A model generated the notes under the pieces. It saw only the letters and a list, made by a program, of their open reading frames with translations. It did not search any database and had not been told where the DNA came from. A stretch of DNA of 64,000 nt from Azolla caroliniana (taxonomy: Eukaryota; Polypodiophyta): the NCBI GenBank assembly GCA_043228905.1, contig JBHGNT010000054.1:1-64000 (forward strand), in the 5' to 3' direction. Positions within the stretch are counted from its first letter, which is position 1. Every line of letters starts with the position of its first letter. Made by a program: the position numbers and the translations under genes. Of the stretch, positions 51,573 through 62,611 are shown piece after piece.

Positions 51573-54190
51573 GATATCGGATTTTGGTGTTTAAACATGC
51601 GAATCGAAGGTAACGAATCTAGCCATGATATGAAATTAAAAAATAAAGATTTTGATACTCATATCGAGAGACATGAAGAAAAAAACAATTTTGAGGAAGG
51701 CGTAGACAAGAGCGCCTCACTGACTGAATATGTTCATAGATGGCTCGTGTGATATCGGATTTTGGTGTTGAAACATGCGAATCGAAGGTAACGAATATAG
51801 CCATGATATGGAATTGAAAAATCAAGATTTAAAAACTCTGGTCGAGAGACATAAAGAAAAAAGCAATTTTGAGGAAGGCGTAGACAAGAGCGCCTCACTG
51901 ACTGAAAATGTTCCTAGATGGCTTGTGTGATATCGGATTTTGGTGTTTAAACCTGCGAATCGAAGGTAACGAATATAGCCATGATATGGAATTGAAAAAT
52001 CAAGATTTAAAAACTCAGGTCCAAAGACATGAAGTAAAAAGCAAATTTAAGGAAGCCGTCGACAAGAGCGCCACAATGAATGAAAATGTTCCTAGATGGC
52101 TTGTGTGATATCGGATTTTGGTGTTTAAACCTGCGAATCGAAGGTAACGAATATAGCCATGATATGGAATTGAAAAATCAAGATTTAAAAACTCAGGTCC
52201 AGAGACATGAAGTAAAAAGCAAATTTAAGAAAGCCGTCGACAAGAGCGCCTCAATGGATGAAAATGTTCATAGATTCCTCGTGTGATATCGGATTTTGGT
52301 GTTTAAACATGCGAATCGAAGGTAACGAATATAGCCATGATATGGAATTGAAAAAATCAAGATTTAAAAACTCAGGTCGAGAGACATAAAGTAAAAAGCA
52401 AATTTAAGGAAGGTGTCGACAAGAGCGCCACAATGAATGAAAATGCTCATAGATTGCTCGTGTGATATCGGATTTTGGTGTTTAAACATGCGAATCGAAG
52501 GTAACGAATCTAGCCATGATATGGAATTAAAAAATCAAGATTTTCAAACTCAAGTCGAGAGACATGAAGGAAAAAGCAAATTTGAGGAAGGCGTAGACAA
52601 GAGCGCCTCACTTACTAAAAATGTTCATAGATGGCTCGTGTGATATCGGATTTTGGTGTTTAAACATGCGAATCGAAGGTAACGAATCTAGCCATGATAT
52701 GGAATTAAAAAATAAAGAATTTGATACTCATATCGAGAGACATGAAGAAAAAAGCAATTTTGAGGTAGGCGTAGACAAGAGCGCCTCACTGACTAAAAAT
52801 GTTCATAGATGGCTCGTGTGATATTGGATTTTGGTGTTTAAACATGCAAATCGAAGGTAACGAAACTAGCCATGATATCGAATTAAAAAATCAAGATTTT
52901 GCAACTCAGGTCGAGAGACATGAAGAAAAAAGCAATTTTGAGGAAGGCATAGACAAGAGCGCCTCACTGACTTAAAATGTTCCTAGATGGCTTGTGTGAT
53001 ATCGGATTTTGGTGTTTAAACATGCGAATCGAAGGTAACGAATATAGCCATGATATGGAATTGAAAAATCAAGATTTAAAAACTCTGGTCGAGAGACATG
53101 AAGTGAAAAGCAAATTTAAGGAAGGCGTAGACAAGAGCGCCTCAATGGATGAAAATGTTCATAGATTCCTCGTGTGATATCGGATTTTGGTGTTTAAACA
53201 TGCGAATCGAAGGTAACGAATATAGCCATGATATGGAATTGAAAAATCAAGATTTAAAAACTCAGGTCCAGAGACATGAAGTAAAAAGCAAATTTAAGGA
53301 AGCCGTCGACAAGAGCGCCACAATGAATGAAAATGTTAATAGATTCCTCGTGTGATATCGGATTTTGGTGTTTAAACATGCGAATCGAAGGTAACGAAAC
53401 AAGCCATGATATGGAATTAAAAAATCAAGATTTTGAAACTCAAGTCGAGAGACATGAAGGAAAAAGCCATTTTGAGGAAGGCGTAGACAAGAGCGCCTCA
53501 ATGAATGAAAATGTTCATAGATTCCTCGTGTGATATCGGATTTTGGTGTTTAAACATGCGAATCGAAGGTAACGAATCTAGCCATGATATGAAATTAAAA
53601 AATAAAGATTTTGATACTCATATCGAGAGACATGAAGAAAAAAGCAATTTTGAGGAAGGCGTAGACAAGAGCGCCTCACTGACTGAATATGTTCATAGAT
53701 GGCTCGTGTGATATCGGATTTTGGTGTTGAAACATGCGAATCGAAGGTAACGAATATAGCCATGATATGGAATTGAAAAATCAAGATTTAAAAACTCTGG
53801 TCGAGAGACATAAAGAAAAAAGCAATTTTGAGGAAGGCGTAGACAAGAGCGCCTCACTGACTGAAAATGTTCCTAGATGGCTTGTGTGATATCGGATTTT
53901 GGTGTTTAAACCTGCGAATCAAAGGTAACGAATATAGCCATGATATGGAATTGAAAAATCAAGATTTAAAAACTCTGGTCCAGAGACATGAAGTAAAAAG
54001 CAAATTTAAGGAAGCCGTCGACAAGAGCGCCACAATGAATGAAAATGTTCCTAGATGGCTCGTGTGATATCGGATTTTGGTGTTTAAACCTGCGAATCGA
54101 AGGTAACGAATATAGCCATGATATGGAATTGAAAAATCAAGATTTAAAAACTCAGGTCCAGAGACATGAAGTAAAAAGCAAATTTAAGGA
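51573..54190 (+). repeat. Duplication at 1959 bp offset
   Basis: Four monomers at ~51.57-52.23 kb recur at ~53.53-54.19 kb. The offset of 1959 bp is eleven units plus the extra base of a six-A monomer. Shared markers are the ATATGAAATTAAAAAATAAAG monomer, CTGAATATGTTC, and GTGTTGAAACATGCG, the last of which breaks the GTTTAAAC palindrome in both copies. Confidence 0.87.
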
Positions 54191-54421
54191 AGCCGTCGAC
54201 AAGAGCGCCTCACTGACTAAAAATGTTCATAGATGGCTCGTGTGATATCGGGTTTTGGTGTTTAAACATGCGAATTGAAGGTAACGAATATAGCCATGAT
54301 ATGGAATTGAAAAATCAAGATTTAAAAACTCAGGTCGAGAGACATAAAGTAAAAATAAAATTTAAGGAAGGCGTCGACAAGAGCGCCTCAATGGATGAAA
54401 AGGTTCATAGATTCCTCGTGT

Positions 54422-57400
54422 GATATCGGATTTTGGTGTTTAAACATGCGAATCGAAGGTAACGAATCTAGCCATGATATGGAATTAAAAAATCAAGATT
54501 TTGAAACTCAAGTCAAGATACATGACGAAAACAGCAATTTTGAGGAAGGCGTAGACAAAAGCGCCTCACTGACTGAATATGTTCATAGATTCCTCGTGTG
54601 ATATCGGATTTTGGTGTTTAAACATGCGAATCCAAGGTATCGAATCTAGCCATGATATGGAATTAAAAAATCAAGATTTTGAAACTCAAGCCAAGATACA
54701 TGACGAAAACAAGAATTTTGAGGAAGGCGTAGACAAGAGCGCCTCAATGAGTAAAAATTTTCATAGATGGCTTGTGTGATATCGGATTTTGGTGTTTAAA
54801 CATGTGAATCGAAGGTAACGAATATAGCAATGATATGGAATTAAAAAATAAACATTTTGATACTCATATCGAGAGACAGGAAGAAAAAAGCAATTTTGAG
54901 GTAGGCGTAGACAAGAGCGCCTCACTGACTAAAAATGTTCATAGATGGCTCGTGTGATATCGAAATTTGGTGTTTAAACATGCAAATCGAAGGTAACGAA
55001 ACTAGCCATGATATCGAATTAAAAAATCAAGATTTTGCAACTCAGGTCGAGAGACATGAAGAAAAAAGCAATTTTGAGGAAGGCGTAGACAAGAGCGCCT
55101 CACTGACTGAAAATGTGCATAGATGGCTCGTGTGATATCGAATTTTGGTGTTTAAACATGCAAATCGAAGGTAACGAAACTAGCCATGATATTGAATTAA
55201 AAAATCAAGATTTTGCAACTCAGGTCGAGAGACATGAAGAAAAAAGCAATTTTGAGGAAGGCGTAGACAAGAGCGCCTCACTGACTGAAAATGTTCATAG
55301 ATGGCTTGTGTGATATCGGATTTTGGTGTATAAACATGCGAATCGAAGGTAACGAATATAGCCACGACATGGAATTGAAAAATCAAGATTTTGAAACTCA
55401 AGTCGAGAGACATGAAGAAAAAAGCAATTTTGAGGAAGGCGTAGACAAGACCGCCTCACTGACTGAAACTGTTCATAGATGGCTCGTGTGATATCGGATT
55501 TTGGTGTTTAAACATGAAAATCGAAGGTAACGAATATAGCCATGATATGGAATTGAAAAATCAAGATTTAAAAACTCTGGTCGAGAGACATAAAGAAAAA
55601 AGCAATTTTGAGGAAGGCGTAGACAAGAGCGCCTAACTGACTGAAAATGTTCCTACATGGCTTGTGTGATATCGGATTTTGGTGTTTAAACATGCGAATC
55701 GAAGGTAACGAAACTAGCCATGATATCGAATTAAAAAATCAAGATTTTGCAACTCAGGTCGAGAGACATGAAGAAAAAAGCAATTTTGAGGAAGGCGTAG
55801 ACAAGAGCGCCTCACTGACTGAAAATGTTCATAGATGGCTTGTGTGATATCGGATTTTGGTGTTTAAACATGCGAATCGAAGGTAACGAATAAAGCCATG
55901 ATATGGAATTGAAAAATCAAGATTTAAAAACTCAGGTCCAGAGACATAAAGAGAAAAGCAAATTTGAGGAAGGCGTAGACAAGAGCGCCTCACTGAATGA
56001 AAATGTTCATAGATGGCTTGTGTGATATCGGATTTTGGTGTTTAAACATGCGAATCGAAGGTAACGAATATAGCCATGATATGGAATTGAAAAATCAAGA
56101 TTTAAGAACTTTGGTCGAGAGACATGAAGTGAAAAGCAAATTTAAGGAAGGCATAGACAAGAGCGCCTCAATGGATGAAAATGTTCATAGATTCCTCGTG
56201 TGATATCGGATTTTGGTGTTTAAACATGCGAATCGAAGGTAACGAATATAGCCATGATATAGAATTGAAAAAATCAAGATTTAAAAACTCAGGTCGAGAG
56301 ACATAAAGTAAAAAGCAAATTTAAGGAAGGTGTCGACAAGAGCGCCACAATGAATGAAAATGCTCATAGATTGCTCGTGTGATATCGGATTTTGGTGTTT
56401 AAACATGCGAATCGAAGGTAACGAATATAGCCATGATATGGAATTGAAAAATAAAGATTTAAAAACTCTGGTCGAGAGACATGAAGTGAAAAGCAAATTT
56501 AAGGAAGGCGTAGACAAGAGCGCCTCAATGGATGAAAATGTTCATAGATTCCTCGTGTGATATCGGATTTTGGTGTTTAAACATGCGAATCGAAGGTAAC
56601 GAATCTAGCCATGATATGGAATTAAAAAATCAAGATTTTGAAACTCAAGTCAAGATACATGACGAAAACAGCAATTTTGAGGAAGGCGTAGACAAAAGCG
56701 CCTCACTGACTGAATATGTTCATAGATTCCTCGTGTGATATCGGATTTTGGTGTTTAAACATGCGAATCCAAGGTATCGAATCTAGCCATGATATGGAAT
56801 TAAAAAATCAAGATTTTGAAACTCAAGCCAAGATACATGACGAAAACAAGAATTTTGAGGAAGGCGTAGACAAGAGCGCCTCAATGAGTAAAAATGTTCA
56901 TAGATGGCTTGTGTGATATCGGATTTTGGTGTTTAAACATGTGAATCGAAGGTAACGAATATAGCAATGATATGGAATTAAAAAATAAACATTTTGATAC
57001 TCATATCGAGAGACATGAAGAAAAAAGCAATTTTGAGGTAGGCGTAGACAAGAGCGCCTCACTGACTAAAAATGTTCATAGATGGCTCGTGTGATATCGA
57101 ATTTTGGTGTTTAAACATGCAAATCGAAGGTAACGAAACTAGCCATGATATCGAATTAAAAAATCAAGATTTTGCAACTCAGGTCGAGAGACATGAAGAA
57201 AAAAGCAATTTTGAGGAAGGCGTAGACAAGAGCGCCTCACTGACTGAAAATGTTCATAGATGGCTTGTGTGATATCGGATTTTGGTGTTTAAACATGCGA
57301 ATCGAAGGTAACGAATCTAGCCATGATATGGAATTAAAAAATCAAGATTTTGAAACTCAAGTCGAGAGACATGAAGAAAAAAGCAATTTTGAGGAAGGCG

Positions 57401-58690
57401 TAGACAAGAGCGCCTCACTGACTGAAAATGTTCCTAGATGGCTTGTGTGATATCGGATTTTGGTGTTTAAACCTGCGAATCGAAGGTAACGAATATAGCC
57501 ATGATATGGAATTGAAAAATCAAGATTTAAAAACACAGGTCCAGAGACATGAAGTAAAAAGCAAATTTGAGGAAGGCGTAGACAAGACCGCCTCACTGAC
57601 TGAAAATGTTCATAGATGGCTCGTGTGATATCGGATTTTGGTGTTTAAACATGACAATCGAAGGTAACGAATATAGCCATGATATGGAATTGAAAAATCA
57701 AGATTTAAAAACTCTCGTCGAGAGACATAAAGAAAAAAGCAATTTTGAGGAAGGCGTAGACAAGAGCGCCTAACTGACTGAAAATGTTCCTACATGGCTT
57801 GTGTGATATCGGATTTTGGTGTTTAAACATGCGAATCGAAGGTAACGAAACTAGCCATGATATCGAATTAAAAAATCAAGATTTTGCAACTCAGGTCGAG
57901 AGACATGAAGAAAAAAGCAATTTTGAGGAAGGCGTAGACAAGAGCGCCTCACTGACTGAAAATGTTCATAGATGGCTTGTGTGATATCGGATTTTGGTGT
58001 TTAAACATGCGAATCGAAGGTAACGAATAAAGCCATGATATGGAATTGAAAAATCAAGATTTAAAAACTCAGGTCCAGAGACATAAAGAGAAAAGCAAAT
58101 TTGAGGAAGGCGTAGACAAGAGCGCCTCACTGAATGAAAATGTTCATAGATGGCTTGTGTGATATCGGATTTTGGTGTTTAAACATGCGAATCGAAGGTA
58201 ACGAATATAGCCATGATATGGAATTGAAAAATCAAGATTTAAGAACTTTGGTCGAGAGACATGAAGTGAAAAGCAAATTTAAGGAAGGCATAGACAAGAG
58301 CGCCTCAATGGATGAAAATGTTCATAGATTCCTCGTGTGATATCGGATTTTGGTGTTTAAACATGCGAATCGAAGGTAACGAATATAGCCATGATATAGA
58401 ATTGAAAAAATCAAGATTTAAAAACTCAGGTCGAGAGACATAAAGTAAAAAGCAAATTTAAGGAAGGTGTCGACAAGAGCGCCACAATGAATGAAAATGC
58501 TCATAGATTGCTCGTGTGATATCGGATTTTGGTGTTTAAACATGCGAATCGAAGGTAACGAATATAGCCATGATATGGAATTGAAAAATCAAGATTTAAA
58601 AACTCTGGTCGAGAGACATGAAGTGAAAAGCAAATTTAAGGAAGGCGTAGACAAGAGCGCCTCAATGGATGAAAATGTTCATAGATTCCT
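54422..58690 (+). repeat. 12-monomer duplication at 2137 bp offset
   Basis: Units from ~54.42 kb onward recur 2137 bp downstream (12 units plus one base). The first copy carries the full CAAGATACATGACG module and continues through a CCTACATGGCTTGTG monomer (GCGCCTAACTGACTG) and a TTTAAGAACTTTGG monomer. Two to three monomers at ~57.27-57.63 kb do not match ~55.13-55.49 kb but resemble the ~19.77-20.0 kb types. That looks like a conversion or exchange patch inside the second copy. Confidence 0.86.
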
Positions 58691-59229
58691 CGTGTGATAT
58701 CGGATTTTGGTGTTTAAACATGCGAATCGAAGGTAACGAATATAGCCATGATATGGAATTAAAAAATCAAGATTTTGAAACTCAGGTCGAGAGACATGAA
58801 GAAAAAAGCAATTTTGAGGAAGGCGTCGACAAGAGCGCCACAATGAATGAAAATGCTCATAGATTGCTCGTGTGATATCGGATTTTGGTGTTTAAACATG
58901 CGAATCGAAGGTAACGAATCTAGCCATGATATGGAATTAAAAAATCAAGATTTTCAAACTCAAGTCGAGAGACATGAAGGAAAAAGCAGATTTGAGGAAG
59001 GCGTAGACAAGAGCGCCTCACTTACTAAAAATGTTCATAGATGGCTCGTGTGATATCGGATTTTGGTGTTTAAACATGCGAATCGAAGGTAACGAATCTA
59101 GCCATGATATGGAATTAAAAAATAAAGAATTTGATACTCATATCGAGAGACATGAAGAAAAAAGCAATTTTGAGGTAGGCGTAGACAAGAGCGCCTCACT
59201 GACTAAAAATGTTCATAGATGGCTCGTTT

Positions 59230-60618
59230 GATATCGGATTTTGGTGTTTAAACATGCAAATCGAAGGTAACGAAACTAGCCATGATATCGAATTAAAAAA
59301 TCAAGATTTTGCAACTCAGGTCGAGAGACATGAAGAAAAAAGCAATTTTGAGGAAGGCGTAGACAAGAGCGCCTCACTGACTGAAAATATTCCTAGATGG
59401 CTTGTGTGATATCGGATTTTGGTGTTTAAACATGCGAATCGAAGGTAACGAATATAGCCATGATATAGAATTGAAAAATCAAGATTTAAAAACTCAGGTC
59501 GAGAGACATAAAGAAAAAAGCAATTTTGAGGAAGGCGTAGACAAGAGCGCCTCACTGACTGAAAATGTTCCTAGATGGCTTGTGTGATATCGGATTTTGG
59601 TGTTTAAACCTGCGAATCGAAGGTAACGAATATAGCCATGATATGGAATTGAAAAATCAAGATTTAAAAACTCAGGTCCAGAGACATGAAGTAAAAAGCA
59701 AATTTAAGGAAGCCGTCGACAAGAGCGCCTCACTGACTAAAAATGTTCATAGATGGCTCGTGTGATATCGGGTTTTGGTGTTTAAACATGCGAATTGAAG
59801 GTAACGAATATAGTCATGATATGGAATTGAAAAATCAAGATTTAAAAACTCAGGTCGAGAGACATAAAGTAAAAAGGAAATTTAAGGAAGGCGTCGACAA
59901 GAGCGCCTCAATGGATGAAAAGGTTCATAGATTCCTCGTGTGATATCGGATTTTGGTGTTTAAACATGCGAATCGAAGGTAACGAATCTAGCCATGATAT
60001 GGAATTAAAAAATCAAGATTTTGAAACTCAAGTCAAGATACATGACGAAAACAGCAATTTTGAGGAAGGCGTAGACAAAAGCGCCTCACTGACTGAATAT
60101 GTTCATAGATTCCTCGTGTGATATCGGATTTTGGTGTTTAAACATGCGAATCCAAGGTATCGAATCTAGCCATGATATGGAATTAAAAAATCAAAATTTT
60201 GAAACTCAAGCCAAGATACATGACGAAAACAAGAATTTTGAGGAAGGCGTAGACAAGAGCGCCTCACTGAGTAAAAATGTTCATAGATGGCTCGTGTGAT
60301 ATCGGATTTTGGTGTTTAAACATGTGAATCGAAGGTAACGAATATAGCAATGATATGGAATTAAAAAATAAACATTTTGATACTCATATCGAGAGACATG
60401 AAGAAAAAAGCAATTTTGAGGAAGGCGTAGACAAGAGCGCATCAATGAATGAAAATGTTCATAGATGGCTCGTGTGATATCGAATTTTGGTGTTTAAACA
60501 TGCAAATCGAAGGTAACGAAACTAGCCATGATATCGAATTAAAAAATCAAGATTTTGCAACTCAGGTCGAGAGACATGAAGAGAAAAGCAATTTTGAGGA
60601 AGGCGTAGACAAGAGCGC
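59230..60618 (+). repeat. 19-monomer duplication at 3382 bp offset, upstream copy
   Basis: This block recurs at 62612-64000 with an offset of 3382 bp (19 x 178). Rare variants checked in both copies agree: GATATAGAATTGAAAAATC, ATAGTCATGATATGG, AAAAAGGAAATTTAAGG, GAAAAGGTTCATAG, AATCAAAATTTTG, GCGCATCAATG and GAAGAGAAAAGC. I saw no difference in the parts compared. Confidence 0.9.
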
Positions 60619-61019
60619 CTCACTGACTGAAAATGTGCATAGATGGCTCGTGTGATATCGAATTTTGGTGTTTAAACATGCAAATCGAAGGTAACGAAAC
60701 TAGCCATGATATTGAATTAAAAAATCAAGATTTTGCAACTCAGGTCGAGAGACATGAAGAAAAAAGCAATTTTGAGGAAGGCGTAGACAAGAGCGCCTCA
60801 CTGACTGAAAATGTTCATAGATGGCTTGTGTGATATCGGATTTTGGTGTTTAAACATGCGAATCGAAGGTAACGAATATAGCCACGACATGGAATTGAAA
60901 AATCAAGATTTTGAAACTCAAGTCGAGAGACATGAAGAAAAAAGCAATTTTGAGGAAGGCGTAGACAAGAGCGCCTCACTGACTGAAAATGTTCATAGAT
61001 GGCTCGTGTGATATCGGAT

Positions 61020-62460
61020 TTTGGTGTTTAAACATGAAAATCGAAGGTAACGAATATAGCCATGATATGGAATTGAAAAATCAAGATTTAAAAACTCTGG
61101 TCGAGAGACATAAAGAAAAAAGCAATTTTGAGGAAGGCGTAGACAAGAGCGCCTAACTGACTGAAAATGTTCCTACATGGCTTGTGTGATATCCGATTTT
61201 GGTGTTTAAACATGCGAATCGAAGGTAACGAATATAGCCATGATATGGAATTGAAAAATCAAGATTTAAAAACTCAGGTCGAGAGACATAAAGAAAAAAG
61301 CAATTTTGAGGAAGCCGTAGACAAGAGCGCCTCACTGACTGAAAATGTTCATAGATGGCTTGTATGATATCGGATTTTGGTGTTTAAACCTGCGAATCGA
61401 AGGTAACGAATATAGCCATGATATGGAATTGAAAAATCATCATTTAAAAACTCTGGTCGAGAGACATAAAGAAAAAAGCAATTTTGAGGAAGGCGTAGAC
61501 AAGAGCGCCTCACTGACTGAAAATGTTCCTAGATGGCTTGTGTGATATCGGATTTTGGTGTTTAAACCTGCGAATCGAAGGTAACGAATATAGCCATGAT
61601 ATGGAATTGAAAAATCAAGATTTAAAAACTCTGGTCGAGAGACATAAAGAAAAAAGCAATTTTGAGGAAGGCGTAGACAAGAGCGCCTCACTGACTGAAA
61701 ATGTTCCTAGATGGCTTCTGTGATATCGGATTTTGGTGTTTAAACCTGCGAATCGAAGGTAACGAATATAGCCATGATATGGAATTGAAAAATCAAGATT
61801 TAAAAACTCAAGTCGAGAGACATGAAAAAAAAAGCAATTTTGAGGAAGGCGTAGACAAGAGCGCCTCAATGAATGAAAATGTTCCTAGATGGCTTGTGTG
61901 ATATCGGATTTTGGTGTTTAAACCTGCGAATCGAAGGTAACGAATATAGCCATGATATGGAATTGAAAAATCAAGATTTTGAAACTCAAGTCGAGAGACA
62001 TGACGAAAACAAGAATTTTGAGGAAGGCGTAGACAAGAGCGCCTCACTGAGTAAAAATGTTCATAGATGGCTCGTGTGATATCGGATTTTGGTGTTTAAA
62101 CATGCGAATCGAAGGTAACGAATCTAGCCATGATATGGAATTAAAAAATAAAGAATTTGATACTCATATCGAGAGACATGAAGAAAAAAGCAATTTTGAG
62201 GTAGGCGTAGACAAGAGCGCCTCACTGACTGAATATGTTCATAGATGGCTCGTGTGATATCGAATTTTGGTGTTTAAACATGCAAATCGAAGGTAACGAA
62301 TATAGCCATGATATGGAATTGAAAAATCAAGATTTTGAAACTCTGGTCGAGAGACATAAAGAAAAAAGCAATTTTGAGGAAGGCGTAGACAAGAGCGCCT
62401 CACTGACTGAAAATGTTCCTAGATGGCTTGTGTGATATCGGATTTTGGTGTTTAAACCTG
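61020..62460 (+). repeat. Run of mixed, locally derived monomers
   Basis: Between the two copies of the 3382 bp duplication lies a run of mostly 178 bp monomers of the ACCTGCGAATCG and ACATAAAGAAAAAAGC type. There are three near-copies in a row at ~61.37-61.89 kb, separated by exactly 178 bp. A hybrid at ~61.98 kb joins a standard GAGAGACATGA to the ACGAAAACAAGAATTTTG of the divergent subtype. This looks like local single-monomer duplication and recombination rather than a higher-order unit. Confidence 0.72.
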
Positions 62461-62611
62461 CGAATCGAAGGTAACGAATATAGCCATGATATGGAATTAA
62501 AAAATAAAGAATTTGATACTCATATCGAGAGACATGAAGAAAAAAGCAAATTTGAGGAAGGCGTAGACAAGAGCGCCTCACTGACTAAAAATGTTCATAG
62601 ATGGCTCGTTT

